DNA of 64,000 bases from an uncultured Clostridia bacterium (GCA_934141605.1 CAKPCL010000001.1:124001-188000), one strand, 5' to 3'. Positions 43,901-53,653 are shown, counted from the first letter of the stretch. Program-made: numbers and translations. Notes: a model not told the origin generated them from the letters alone.

Positions 43901-46900
43901 TAGATAATATAGACCTTTCTAGTAGTCTTTTAGAATTAGGTGGTGATTCCCTTACAGCTATTAACTTATCTGCAAAAATCAGAGATGTTTTTGGCGTAGA
44001 TGTTTATGTAAAAGATATAATATCAAAAAATAGTTTATCAGATTTATCAGATTATATTTCTAGTTTGTCAGTTTCAAATAAAAAATCTTTTGAAATATTG
44101 CCAGCTGAAGAATCTGAATTTTACCCTTTGTCATCTGCTCAAAAAAGAATTTATTATGCTTGTAAAATGATAGGTGATGAAAATATAGTTTATAACATAC
44201 CAGGAGCAATTCTAGTTAATTCAATTTTAGATAAAGAAAAAGTTGAAAAATGTTTTAAAGAAATTATTAAAAAACAAAGCAGTTTTAGAACATCATTTAT
44301 GATGATTAATGATTCAATTATGCAAAAAATAAATAAATCTGTTAATTTTAGTGTTAATACTTTTAAAAGTAAATCAACTGAAATTAATGATTTAATAAAT
44401 GCTTTTCCAAAGCCTTTTGATTTGGAAAATGCACCTTTATTGAGAGTTGAACTTCATTATTTAGATAATGGAAAAACCTTATTATTGTTAGAATCTCATC
44501 ATATTATAGTAGATGGTTCATCTCTTGAAATATTAATAGATGAATTTTGCAGATTATATAACAATACGAACATTGAAAATTTAGATATTGAATATAAAGA
44601 TTTTGCTGTTTGGGAAAATAAATATTTAGAAAGCGATATGGTTAAAGAGGCTGAAAATTATTGGGTAAATAAATTTAAAGATTCAGAAATTCCTGTTATA
44701 AATTTACCTTATGATTTTAGTGTCCCTTCTTCAAAATCATATACAGGAAATACTATATCTAGGCAAATATCTGAAAAGGATTTTGATAAATATATAACTT
44801 CTGCTAAAAAATTAGGTGTATCTCCTTATATGTTCTTTTTGTCAACATTATTTGTACTTTTGTATAAGTATACTGGTCAAGAGGAAATTATTGTTGGAAG
44901 TCCTGTTACTGGTAGAAGTAATAATCAATTGCAAAATATCATTGGGATGTTTGTTAATAATATTGCAGTTGACGGTAAAATTGACTCTAGTAAAAAATTT
45001 ACTGAATTTTTAAATAATATTAAGCAACAAGTTTTAAGTGATTTGGAATATCAAGATTACCCTTATAATTTATTAGTTAAGAAATTAGATATTCCTAACA
45101 ATGGCTCTAATAATCCTTTGTTTGATGTAATGTTTGCTTACCAAAATGCAAATAGTAATAAATTAACTTTAGATGATGAGTCTGTTGAAATTATAAAATC
45201 TGTTTCTGGTATTTCTAAATTTAATTTATCTATTGAAATAGAGCCTGATACTAGAGTGGTTAATTTGGAATATCGTACCGATTTGTTTAAGGAAAATACT
45301 ATTAATAGATTATTTGAGCATTTTATTAATGCTTTAAATGTAATTTCTGATAATAATGATGTTTTAATTAAGGATATTTCAATAATTTCTGAAGAAGAAA
45401 AAAATAAGATATTATATGAGTTTAATGCTACTGCTGTAAATTATCCAAATGATAAAGCGGTAATTGAGTTATTTGAAGAACAAGTTGTAAAAACACCTAA
45501 TAATATAGCTTTAGTATTTGAAGATACTTCTTTAACTTACAAAGAATTAAACGAAAAAGCCAACCAACTAGCTAACTTTATAAAATTGGAAGGTTTTGTA
45601 CCCGAAGATGTTATTTGTATTTTAATGGATAAATCTATCGAAATGATTATAGCTATATTAGCTATATTAAAAAATAGATGCGCTTATTTACCTATTGATG
45701 TTACATATCCACAAGAAAGAATTGAATATATAATTAAAGATTCAAAGTCAAAACTATTGTTGACATCAAAAAACAAAAATACTTTTAATCTTCCTATAAA
45801 ATCAATATATATTGATTTAGATAACGATAATATTTACAATTCTAATTATAAAGATAATATATCTATGACCAGAAATAGTACTGATTTAGCTTATATAATG
45901 TACACTTCTGGAAGTACTGGAAATCCAAAGGGTGTAATGATAGAAAATAAAAGTATTTCAAGACTTATTATTAATAATAATTATATTAAGTTTTTAAAAA
46001 ATGACAGAATTCTTCAAACTGGTTCAATTGTCTTTGATGCTTGCACTTTTGAAATATGGGGAGCATTTTTAAATGGATTACCTCTTTATATTATAAAAAA
46101 AGAAAATTTACTAGATGAAAGTATTTTTCATGAATATGTATTAAAAAATAAAATTACTGTTTTGTGGTTAACAGCTCCATTATTTAATCAATTATGCGAA
46201 AGTAATCCTCATATGTTTAAAACTGTTAGATGCTTATTAACTGGTGGTGATGTTTTATCCCCAAAACATATAAATATGGCTAAATTAGCAAATCCTGATT
46301 TAACAATAATTAATGGATATGGTCCAACAGAAAATACTACTTTTTCTTGTTGCTACCAAATAGATAAAAACTATACTGATTCAATACCTATTGGAGGTCC
46401 AATCGCAAATTCAACATGTTATGTTGTTTCACATGATAATAATTTACAACCGGTTGGAATACCTGGAGAGTTATGGGTTGGAGGAGATGGTGTCGCTAGA
46501 GGTTATTTTAATAATGATGAAATGACATCTGATAAATTTATATATTCTAACCTTGTAAATACAAGAATTTACAAAACTGGTGATTTAGTAAAATGGGATT
46601 CTAATGGTCATTTAATATTTTTAGGTAGAATTGATAATCAAATTAAAATTAGAGGTTTTAGAGTTGAGTTAAGTGAAATAACTACTGTTATTAATTCTTA
46701 TAACAATATTAAAGAAGCATATACTATTTTTGATACTGTCCATAATCAGAAATCAATATGTTCTTATGTAGTTTCTGATAAAAATATTGACTTTGGAGAT
46801 TTAAAAAAATATTTAAGTAATCAGCTTCCAAAATATATGATTCCTACTTATTTTATGCAATTGGATTCTTTACCTATAAACCAAAATGGAAAGGTTAATA

Positions 46901-48444
46901 AAAAATTATTACCTAAAAATTTTGAAATTTATAGTAATAATGAAGTTATTCTTCCTTCATCAGATTTAGAAAAGAAACTATATAACATTTTTGAAAATAT
47001 TTTAAATATTTCTGACTTTAGTATTACAGACAATTTCTTTAGTCTAGGTGGAGATTCAATAAATGCTATGAAATTAGAAGTTGAAGCTTTAAAAAATGAT
47101 ATACATATTACTTATGGAGATATTTTCAAATATCCTTCTGTTAAAGAATTATCTAATTATATAAATCTTTGTAAAAACGATAAATATAAATATACTAACG
47201 ATAATGAAGATTTTAAAAATCTTGATTTAGTTTTAAGTGGAAATACTGTAAATAATTTAACTAATACCTATGTTCCACTTACTCCTATTAATAATGTTTT
47301 ATTAACTGGTGTTACTGGTTTTTTAGGTTCACATATTTTAGATAGTTTCATAAAAAATTCTACTGGAAAAATTTATTGTTTGATAAGACCTAAAAATAAT
47401 ATTTCTGCAAAAGAAAGATTAAAAAATACTTTAAACTTTTACTTTGATGATAATTATAATTATTTAATTGATGATAGAATTATTTGTGTTGAAGGAGATA
47501 TAACAGAAAATAATCTAGGACTTTCTGATGATGATTATAATAAACTAGGTAATGAAATTACTACTGTTATACACTCTGCAGCATTAGTAAAGCATTTTGG
47601 AAATTATGAAGAATTTGAAAATATAAATGTTGGTGGAACAAAAAATTTAATTACTTTTAGTAAAAATTTTAACTGTAGATTAATGCACATATCTACTATT
47701 AGTGTGTCCGGTAATAATTTTGCTGAAGGCTCATTTATTGAAAACGGATTTACAGAAGATATTAATTATGATGAAACAAAATTCTATATTAATCAAAACC
47801 TTGAAAACTTATATGTTAAAAGTAAATTTTTGGCAGAAAAGTTAGTTTTTGAAGCTATTAATGATGGTTTACAAGCTTATGTATTAAGGATGGGTAATTT
47901 AACAAGTAGGTATTCAGAAGGAAAATTTCAACAAAATCATTATGAAAATGCTTTTGTTAATAGAATCAAATCTTTATTACAAATTGGTTCAATTCCAGAT
48001 TACATGCAAGATGGTTATGTAGAATTTACTCCTATTGACTGCTGTGCTGACGCAATAATTGATATTGCAAATCATTATAATCCAGCATTTACTGTTTTCC
48101 ATGTTTTCAATGAAAAGCATGTACAATTATTAGATTTATATGATATGCTTCGTAAAATAGGTATTGATGTAAATATAGTTTCTGAAAAAGAATTTAGTAA
48201 TATAATTAATAAGTTATTAGAAGATGATAATAATACTGATATTTTATCTGGTATTATTAGAGACTTTAATTCAGAAAAAAAATTAGTATACCAATCTAAT
48301 ATAAAAATAAAATCTGATTTTACAAAACAATTTTTAGAAAATATTGGTTTTAAATGGCCTTATATTGATATAAATTATATTAGAAACTATTTTAAATATT
48401 TAATAGATATTGGTTATCTAAATATAAAATTAAAGGAGGATTAA
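40972..48444 (+). CDS. Two-module NRPS with terminal reductase (C-A-T-C-A-T-R)
   Basis: 2,490 residues from ATG 40972. C1 (about 5-440) has NHLIADS in place of HHxxxDG. A1 (about 455-960) has YTSGSTGKPKG near 604; T1 has LGGDSL with Ser near 993. C2 has HHIIVDG near 1176. A2 (about 1495-1990) has YTSGSTGNPKG; T2 has LGGDSI near 2029. The reductase (about 2105-2490) has LLTGVTGFLGSH and YVKSK near 2281. By alignment to GrsA the A2 pocket reads D-A-F-W-L-G-G-T-F-K, one change from the valine code; A1 reads D-I-F-Q-T-A-G-V-F-K, without a confident match. A leading C domain suggests an N-acyl start, and reductive release gives a peptide aldehyde, as in gut-clostridial protease-inhibitor clusters. 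No phosphopantetheinyl transferase is nearby. Confidence 0.95.
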   Translation: MENKEFFELTNPQKSIWYTEQYYNGTTVNNICTSGTVYGKINEDLLKQAIKNVVKQNDSFRIHVIVENNIAKQYISDYKDFNIDIEYINDEAEITKIEKEEAKYKFEVIDSDLFKFKLAISENNFACIILTVNHLIADSWALGLVIQEILRNYNALKNNEVVTQETFSYVDYINSEKEYKASKKFENDKAYWNEIFETIPEQATIPSLNNNLKNLSYNAKRLSFEINKELLSRINVFCRENNISVFNFFMAIFSVYIGRVSNIDDFVIGTPILNRSNFKEKHTTGMFVNTVPVRVSNLNDGTFKNLASNFATKMMGILRHQKYSYNSVLEDLRAKNENVPNLYNIIISYQVTKAFDEKFGNYKTNWIFNNYCANDFNIHIYDINDTGDLFVNYDYLIDKYSDEDVRDIHNRIIHMINQVLDNNDIGSCDIEIVTPDEKDKILNVFNNTKVDYPKDKTIVDLFEEQVERTPDNVAVVFEDKQLTYRELNEKANRLARLLVSKEIKANNFCAIILNRSFDMIVSILAVLKSGAAYIPIDPNYPKDRIEYILKDSNVKIVLTENEHISSLSSFNLNTININDIDNLSLDNKNLNIKQNSEDLSYIIYTSGSTGKPKGVMLKKGSLMNLANYCNNYVEYLKNNLYKTIVSVTTVSFDIFIFETLISLQRGLKLVIANENAQTNPILLNKIIEKENVEIMQTTPSRIKLLINDYEHIPCLKNIKYLTLAGEQLPLSLVNGMKLISNDIIIYNGYGPSETTVFSTLTDITNYSQITIGKPLDNTQIYILDNNKKLCPIGIAGELYIAGDGVGKGYINNSSLTEKSFIKNIFNNNSIMYKTGDIGFYRSDGEIVCLGRSDSQVKIRGLRIELSEIEQQLLKVSNICNCCVVKKTSKNRDFLCAYYTKEGPVDEKNLRIALKQKLPQYMIPQYFVELKQLPYTPNGKIDKKSLPEPKIKNTNSNVFYRNETDICLANILSSLLGIDNIDLSSSLLELGGDSLTAINLSAKIRDVFGVDVYVKDIISKNSLSDLSDYISSLSVSNKKSFEILPAEESEFYPLSSAQKRIYYACKMIGDENIVYNIPGAILVNSILDKEKVEKCFKEIIKKQSSFRTSFMMINDSIMQKINKSVNFSVNTFKSKSTEINDLINAFPKPFDLENAPLLRVELHYLDNGKTLLLLESHHIIVDGSSLEILIDEFCRLYNNTNIENLDIEYKDFAVWENKYLESDMVKEAENYWVNKFKDSEIPVINLPYDFSVPSSKSYTGNTISRQISEKDFDKYITSAKKLGVSPYMFFLSTLFVLLYKYTGQEEIIVGSPVTGRSNNQLQNIIGMFVNNIAVDGKIDSSKKFTEFLNNIKQQVLSDLEYQDYPYNLLVKKLDIPNNGSNNPLFDVMFAYQNANSNKLTLDDESVEIIKSVSGISKFNLSIEIEPDTRVVNLEYRTDLFKENTINRLFEHFINALNVISDNNDVLIKDISIISEEEKNKILYEFNATAVNYPNDKAVIELFEEQVVKTPNNIALVFEDTSLTYKELNEKANQLANFIKLEGFVPEDVICILMDKSIEMIIAILAILKNRCAYLPIDVTYPQERIEYIIKDSKSKLLLTSKNKNTFNLPIKSIYIDLDNDNIYNSNYKDNISMTRNSTDLAYIMYTSGSTGNPKGVMIENKSISRLIINNNYIKFLKNDRILQTGSIVFDACTFEIWGAFLNGLPLYIIKKENLLDESIFHEYVLKNKITVLWLTAPLFNQLCESNPHMFKTVRCLLTGGDVLSPKHINMAKLANPDLTIINGYGPTENTTFSCCYQIDKNYTDSIPIGGPIANSTCYVVSHDNNLQPVGIPGELWVGGDGVARGYFNNDEMTSDKFIYSNLVNTRIYKTGDLVKWDSNGHLIFLGRIDNQIKIRGFRVELSEITTVINSYNNIKEAYTIFDTVHNQKSICSYVVSDKNIDFGDLKKYLSNQLPKYMIPTYFMQLDSLPINQNGKVNKKLLPKNFEIYSNNEVILPSSDLEKKLYNIFENILNISDFSITDNFFSLGGDSINAMKLEVEALKNDIHITYGDIFKYPSVKELSNYINLCKNDKYKYTNDNEDFKNLDLVLSGNTVNNLTNTYVPLTPINNVLLTGVTGFLGSHILDSFIKNSTGKIYCLIRPKNNISAKERLKNTLNFYFDDNYNYLIDDRIICVEGDITENNLGLSDDDYNKLGNEITTVIHSAALVKHFGNYEEFENINVGGTKNLITFSKNFNCRLMHISTISVSGNNFAEGSFIENGFTEDINYDETKFYINQNLENLYVKSKFLAEKLVFEAINDGLQAYVLRMGNLTSRYSEGKFQQNHYENAFVNRIKSLLQIGSIPDYMQDGYVEFTPIDCCADAIIDIANHYNPAFTVFHVFNEKHVQLLDLYDMLRKIGIDVNIVSEKEFSNIINKLLEDDNNTDILSGIIRDFNSEKKLVYQSNIKIKSDFTKQFLENIGFKWPYIDINYIRNYFKYLIDIGYLNIKLKED

Positions 48445-48447
48445 AAT

Positions 48448-50250
48448 ATGGATATATATATACCAATTCTTGGTTTTTCTACTGCTATAACATTTATATT
48501 ACTAATATATATTCTTAAGGGGCAATCTAAAAACCAAATAAAAACTATATTTTCTATTAATTTGATATTACTATTAATTTTAAGTATTTCTGTATTGTTA
48601 CAATTACTGTTGTCTAGTAGGTATAATATACCTCCTGTATATTTTGAATATTTTTCATATATTGGAGGTTGCCTACTTCCTGTTAGTGTATATTTTACAG
48701 GAAAGATTTTTGCTAACACAAAAATAAAGTTTAAAAAACACGATTTACTTTTATTTGTTATACCGATAACATCTTTAATTATTTTATGGTCAAATGATTT
48801 GCATCATTTATTTTATACATATTATTCAGTAAATTTATCAGATTGTATATATGGACCATATATGTCTATTCATAATATATATTCATATGTTATGTTGTTT
48901 TTAGGGATATTTTACTTATTAAAGTACTCTATTAAAAATTCAGGTTTCTTTTCTAAACAGTCTATATTAATTCTTGTTGGAATAAGTATACCTATAATAG
49001 TTAATTTTCTAGGAACATTTAAGATACTTCCTATGACAATATATGTAACTCCTATTACATTTGCATTGACTATGCTATTTTTATCTTTAGCCATCTTCAA
49101 ATTTAATTTTTTAGGAGCTACCCCAATCGCTCTTCAAAAAATTGTTGATAGGATGTCTGATAGTTATTTGGTTTTAAATGACGATGGAACTATAACAGAC
49201 TTTAACCAAACATTTTTAACAACATTTAAAATAAAAGCAACAAAAGACATAAGAGGACAAAAACTAGAAACCTTTTTAAAAGAAAACAACCTATATTTAA
49301 ACTTTAGAAAAATCAAAAACGCACTACCAAAAGTAAAAAATTCAGAAAAAACAGTAGCATTTGACTTATACATAAAAAAGATAGACAAACACTTTCACAT
49401 TGAAATAAACTCAATTCTATCAGAAGGCGCATCATTAGGAACACTAATACTATTCAAAGATATAACACAACACATCAATGACATGCAACAAATCAAAGAC
49501 ACACAAGAAACACTTATGGAAGCAGAGCGTTTATCATCACTAGGACAATTAATAGGAGGAATTGCTCACAACCTAAAAACACCAATCATGTCAATAGCTG
49601 GTGCAGCAGAAGGTCTAACAGATTTAGTAAAAGAATATGACTCATCTATTGACGACCCTGAAGTTAACAGCCAAGACCATCATGATATAGCTAAAGATAT
49701 GAACGAGTGGATAGTAAAAATTAAAGAATATACAGAATATATGTCAGACATTATAACTGCTGTTAAAGGTCAAGCTGTAACGCTTTCTGAAACGGAAAAT
49801 ATTTCTTTTGATATAGATGAGTTAGTAAAAAGAGTAGATATTTTAATGAAGCATGAACTTAAAAATGCACTTGTTTATTTAAATGTTCAAATGAAAGCTC
49901 CAAAGAATACAACAATTCATGGAGATATAAACAGTTTGGTACAAGTTATAAATAATATGATTTCAAATGCTATTCAGGCTTATAATGGAAAACCTGAACA
50001 AAACATAGATTTAACTTTAGAAAAACAAAAAAATAATTTAGTTATTTCTGTTAAAGACTATGGAACAGGATTGCCTCAAAAAGTTCAGGACAAGTTGTTT
50101 AAAGAGATGATTACAACGAAAGGTAAAAACGGTACAGGACTTGGTTTATACATGTCTTATTCTACAATAAAAGCTCACTTTAATGGTGATATTACCTTTG
50201 AAACTGAAGAAAATAAAGGTACTACATTTAATATTATTTTGCCTTTATAA
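48448..50250 (+). CDS. Sensor histidine kinase, 7TM-PAS-HisKA-HATPase
   Basis: 600 residues. Residues about 1-225 form seven hydrophobic segments of the HisKA_7TM sensor type; a PAS domain follows (about 230-340, SDSYLVLNDDGTITDFNQ). The H-box is GGIAHNLKTPIMS with His near 374. The ATPase has NMISNAIQAY, KDYGTGLPQ and GTGLGLYMSYS. The gene starts three bases after the NRPS stop, with AAAGGAGG inside the NRPS tail, so it is cotranscribed. This suggests the kinase senses the NRPS product or a linked signal (inference). A terminator follows it. Confidence 0.93.
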   Translation: MDIYIPILGFSTAITFILLIYILKGQSKNQIKTIFSINLILLLILSISVLLQLLLSSRYNIPPVYFEYFSYIGGCLLPVSVYFTGKIFANTKIKFKKHDLLLFVIPITSLIILWSNDLHHLFYTYYSVNLSDCIYGPYMSIHNIYSYVMLFLGIFYLLKYSIKNSGFFSKQSILILVGISIPIIVNFLGTFKILPMTIYVTPITFALTMLFLSLAIFKFNFLGATPIALQKIVDRMSDSYLVLNDDGTITDFNQTFLTTFKIKATKDIRGQKLETFLKENNLYLNFRKIKNALPKVKNSEKTVAFDLYIKKIDKHFHIEINSILSEGASLGTLILFKDITQHINDMQQIKDTQETLMEAERLSSLGQLIGGIAHNLKTPIMSIAGAAEGLTDLVKEYDSSIDDPEVNSQDHHDIAKDMNEWIVKIKEYTEYMSDIITAVKGQAVTLSETENISFDIDELVKRVDILMKHELKNALVYLNVQMKAPKNTTIHGDINSLVQVINNMISNAIQAYNGKPEQNIDLTLEKQKNNLVISVKDYGTGLPQKVQDKLFKEMITTKGKNGTGLGLYMSYSTIKAHFNGDITFETEENKGTTFNIILPL

Positions 50251-50277
50251 AAAAGTTGCTTAAAAGAGCAACTTTTT
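50249..50277 (+). terminator. Terminator after the histidine kinase
   Basis: AAAAGTTGCT and AGCAACTTTT around a six-base loop, followed by T. Confidence 0.88.
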
Positions 50278-50289
50278 ATTTTAAAATAC

Positions 50290-50318
50290 TTGCTTTTTAA
50301 ACAATTTACTAATATAAT
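50290..50318 (+). promoter_or_regulatory. Promoter of the response regulator gene
   Basis: TTGCTT (50290-50295), 17-base spacer, TATAAT (50313-50318), 60 bases before the start codon. Confidence 0.72.
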
Positions 50319-50377
50319 TGCATTATAAAAATCTTTAATATAAAAGACATCGACAAACAGATGAAATGGAGGTTCAT

Positions 50378-51433
50378 ATGAGAAAAGGATTGCAAAATGT
50401 AGTTAATGAAAACAACAACTATAGAATTATCGCAGTAGATGATGAAGAAGGAATAGTTGATTCTCTTTCTATCTTTTTAAAGCGTTCTGGATATGACTTT
50501 ACAGGAGTTACAGATCCTATGGAGGCAATAGAAAAGGTTAAGACAGAACATTATGACCTAATGCTTTTAGACTTTATAATGACACCTATTCATGGTGACC
50601 AAGTTGTTGAAGAAATTAGAAAATTTAACAAAGATTTATATATATTATTATTAACAGGGCATAAAGATTTAGCTCCACCACTAGAAACAATAAGAAGGCT
50701 TGATATTCAAGGTTATTGTGAAAAAAGTGATAAATTTGATCAATTACTATTATTAATTGAATCTGGTATAAAATCTATTGCTCAAATGAACGAAATTAAA
50801 AAAATTAATGAGCAATTATCAATAACTAATGAAAAACTAGAAGAAGCTTATTTATCAACAATACAAACATTAAGATATACTGTTGAAGCTAAAGATACTT
50901 ATACTAGGGGTCACTCTGATAGGGTATCACAATATTCTGTTTTAATTGGTAAACATTTGGGATTATCAGAAAAGGAATTGCATGATTTGGAAGTTGGTGG
51001 TTTATTCCACGATATTGGAAAAATTGGTGTGCCAGATGCTATTTTGAGAAAAGAGTCTAAGCTTACTGATGACGAATATTCAGAGATTAAAAATCACCCT
51101 TCTATAGGAGCACATATATTATCTTCTGCAACTATTTTTCAGGATATTATTCCTATTGTAAAGCATCATCATGAAAGATATGATGGTAATGGATATCCTG
51201 GTAGATTAAAGGGTGAGGATATTCCTTACTTGGCTAGAATTGCTGCTATTGCAGATACTTTTGATGCAATGACTTCAAAAAGGAGTTATAGGGATTCTTT
51301 GCCAATGGATGTTGTTATTTCTGAATTTGAAAGGTGTAGGGGAACACAGTTTGATCCAAAATTAGATGATGTATTTTTGGATATTTTAAAGAATCATTAT
51401 GATGAGATTGAGAAAATAAAAGATAATTATTAA
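50378..51433 (+). CDS. Response regulator with HD-GYP output domain
   Basis: 351 residues from ATG 50378, five bases after GGAGG; the ATG at 50366 overlaps that site. The receiver domain (about 15-130) has acidic pair D21/D22, the phosphoacceptor D65 in LMLLDFIMTP, Thr in LLLTGHKD and Lys in GYCEKSD. A coiled linker leads to a complete HD-GYP domain (about 165-345): RGHSDRVSQYS, FHDIGKIGVPD, HHHERYDGNGYPGRL and IADTFDAMTSKRSYR. It would couple phosphorylation, most likely by the kinase upstream, to cyclic di-GMP breakdown. Confidence 0.94.
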   Translation: MRKGLQNVVNENNNYRIIAVDDEEGIVDSLSIFLKRSGYDFTGVTDPMEAIEKVKTEHYDLMLLDFIMTPIHGDQVVEEIRKFNKDLYILLLTGHKDLAPPLETIRRLDIQGYCEKSDKFDQLLLLIESGIKSIAQMNEIKKINEQLSITNEKLEEAYLSTIQTLRYTVEAKDTYTRGHSDRVSQYSVLIGKHLGLSEKELHDLEVGGLFHDIGKIGVPDAILRKESKLTDDEYSEIKNHPSIGAHILSSATIFQDIIPIVKHHHERYDGNGYPGRLKGEDIPYLARIAAIADTFDAMTSKRSYRDSLPMDVVISEFERCRGTQFDPKLDDVFLDILKNHYDEIEKIKDNY

Positions 51434-51465
51434 AAATGAGATTGAGGTTATCCTCAATCTCATTT
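51434..51465. terminator. Bidirectional terminator between the response regulator and tex
   Basis: AAATGAGATTGAGG and CCTCAATCTCATTT form a perfect 14-base stem with a four-base loop. Confidence 0.93.
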
Positions 51466-53647
51466 ATATTTTCATAGATAGTGCAACTTTTTTTCTTTCC
51501 ATGTCTATCTTAATAACTTTAACTTTAACAATGTCTCCAACTGAAACCAAATCAGAAGGATTTTTAATAAACTTGTCGCTCATTTCAGAAATATGAACAA
51601 GTCCATCATATTTAACACCAATATCTACAAATGCTCCAAAATCTATAACATTTCTGACTGTACCTGTTAAAATCATACCTTCTTTTAAATCTTCTAGTTT
51701 TAAAACATCTTGTCTTAAAATTGGCTTTGGCATGTCTTCACGAGGGTCTCTACCAGGTTTGCTAAGTTCCGAAATTATATCAGATAATGTCATTTCTCCT
51801 ATTTCTAATTCTTTTGCAGTTTTTGCAACATCTACTGTTTTTAATTTTTGTCTTAATTCTTCAGTTTTTTCTTTGTCTCGTAAATCTTCTTTATCAAATC
51901 CTAATGATTTTAATAGTTTTTCTGTTGCTTCATAACTTTCTGGGTGAACTGCTGTTATTTCTAATGGATTTTTTCCGTCTATAATTCTTAAAAATCCTGC
52001 ACATTGTTCATATGCTACTTTTCCTAGCTTTGGTACTTTTAAAAGTTCTTTTCTTTCTTTTAATTTTCCGTTTTCGTCTCTATATTTTACAATATTTTTT
52101 GCAATTGTACTGTTGATTCCAGAAACATATGAAAGTAATGATGGTGTTGCTGTGTTTACATCAACTCCTACTTTGTTAACACTGTCTTCTACTACGCCTG
52201 TTAGGCTTTCTGCTAGTTTTTTCTGATTTACATCATGTTGATATTGTCCTACCCCTATTGCTTTTGGGTCTATTTTTACAAGTTCTGCTAGTGGGTCTTG
52301 TAGTCTTCTTGCAATTGATATAGCGCCTCTTATTGAAACATTTATATCTGGGTATTCTTCTGTTGCAAGTTTTGATGCAGAGTATACTGATGCTCCCGCT
52401 TCGCTTACAATTACATAGTGGACTGGTCTAGATGCTTCTTTTATCATATTTGATACAAACATTTCTGATTCTCTTGAGGCTGTTCCGTTTCCTATTGCTA
52501 TCATATCAATTTTGTCTTTTTCTATTAATTTTAATAATTCTTTTTTAGCCCCTTCTACATCATTTTGTGGTTCTGTTGGGTATACTGTTGTGTAGTCTAA
52601 GACTTTTCCTGTTTCATCAATTACGGCAATTTTACATCCTGTTCTATATGCTGGGTCAAATCCCATAACTGTTTTCCCTTTTATTGGTGCTCCTAGTAAT
52701 AGTTGCTTTGAATTTTGCCCAAATACTTTTATGGCTTTTTCTTCAGCTTTTTCTGTTAAGTCTGAACGAATTTCTCTGTCTATTGATGGTTCTATTAGTC
52801 TTTCAAAGCTATCTTGTATTGTATCTTTTAGCATTTGTGTGAATTGTGTTTCACCTTTTATTATGTCTTTTTCTATGTAAGCTAATATTTTGTCTTCTGG
52901 TTTTTCAATAGATACTTTTAAAAATTCTTCTTTTTCTCCTCTATTTATGGCTAATATTCTGTGGCTTGGTATCCATTTAAGTGCTTCTCCATAGTCATAG
53001 TACATTTCATAGTTTGATTTACTTTCTGCATCTTTTGCTTTTGTTTTTACTATTCCTTCTCTGTAACATTGTCTTTTTATTTCTTTTCTATATTTTGCGT
53101 TGTCTGAAATGTCTTCTGCTATGATGTCTAAAGCTCCTTGGATTGCCTCTTCTGCTGTTGCTACAACTTTATCTTTATTTTTCTTGTCTTCTTCAGATAA
53201 GTTGTTTATGTTAACATATTCTTTTGCTATTTCTAATATGTTTTTTGTTTCTTTTTGTTTAATTATTATTTGTGCTAGTGGTTCTAGCCCTTTAGCTTTT
53301 GCTACTGTTGCTCTTGTTTTTTTCTTTTGTTTATATGGTCTATATATGTCTTCAACTTCTGCTAATGTTTTAGAAATAGCAACTGCTTGTAATATTTCGT
53401 CTGTTAGTTTTCCTTGTTCTTCTATTGATTTTATTACTTCTTCTTTTCTTGTTTCTAAATTTCTTAAATATGTTAGTCTTTCTCCAAATGTTCTTAAAAT
53501 TTCGTCACTTAAGCCTCCTGTTACTTCTTTTCTGTAACGAGCTATAAATGGTATTGTGTTTCCTTCGTCTATTAATTTTATTGTGTTTTCAACTTGTTGT
53601 GTTTTTATTTTTAGCTCTTCTGCTATTGTTTTTATTATTTTATCCAT
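51464..53647 (-). CDS. tex: RNA-binding transcription accessory protein Tex
   Basis: 727 residues, full length. N-terminal helical region with GNTIPFIARYRKEVTGGL, the YqgF/RuvC-like domain (KTVMGFDPAYRTGCKIAVID), helix-hairpin-helix region (PSLLSYVSGINSTIAKNIVK, KVPKLGKVAYEQCAGFLRI) and a C-terminal S1 domain (GMILTGTVRNVIDFGAFVDI). Tex binds nucleic acids and elongating RNA polymerase. It ends at the shared terminator with the response regulator gene. Confidence 0.97.
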   Translation of the reverse strand: MDKIIKTIAEELKIKTQQVENTIKLIDEGNTIPFIARYRKEVTGGLSDEILRTFGERLTYLRNLETRKEEVIKSIEEQGKLTDEILQAVAISKTLAEVEDIYRPYKQKKKTRATVAKAKGLEPLAQIIIKQKETKNILEIAKEYVNINNLSEEDKKNKDKVVATAEEAIQGALDIIAEDISDNAKYRKEIKRQCYREGIVKTKAKDAESKSNYEMYYDYGEALKWIPSHRILAINRGEKEEFLKVSIEKPEDKILAYIEKDIIKGETQFTQMLKDTIQDSFERLIEPSIDREIRSDLTEKAEEKAIKVFGQNSKQLLLGAPIKGKTVMGFDPAYRTGCKIAVIDETGKVLDYTTVYPTEPQNDVEGAKKELLKLIEKDKIDMIAIGNGTASRESEMFVSNMIKEASRPVHYVIVSEAGASVYSASKLATEEYPDINVSIRGAISIARRLQDPLAELVKIDPKAIGVGQYQHDVNQKKLAESLTGVVEDSVNKVGVDVNTATPSLLSYVSGINSTIAKNIVKYRDENGKLKERKELLKVPKLGKVAYEQCAGFLRIIDGKNPLEITAVHPESYEATEKLLKSLGFDKEDLRDKEKTEELRQKLKTVDVAKTAKELEIGEMTLSDIISELSKPGRDPREDMPKPILRQDVLKLEDLKEGMILTGTVRNVIDFGAFVDIGVKYDGLVHISEMSDKFIKNPSDLVSVGDIVKVKVIKIDMERKKVALSMKI

Positions 53648-53653
53648 TGTTTT

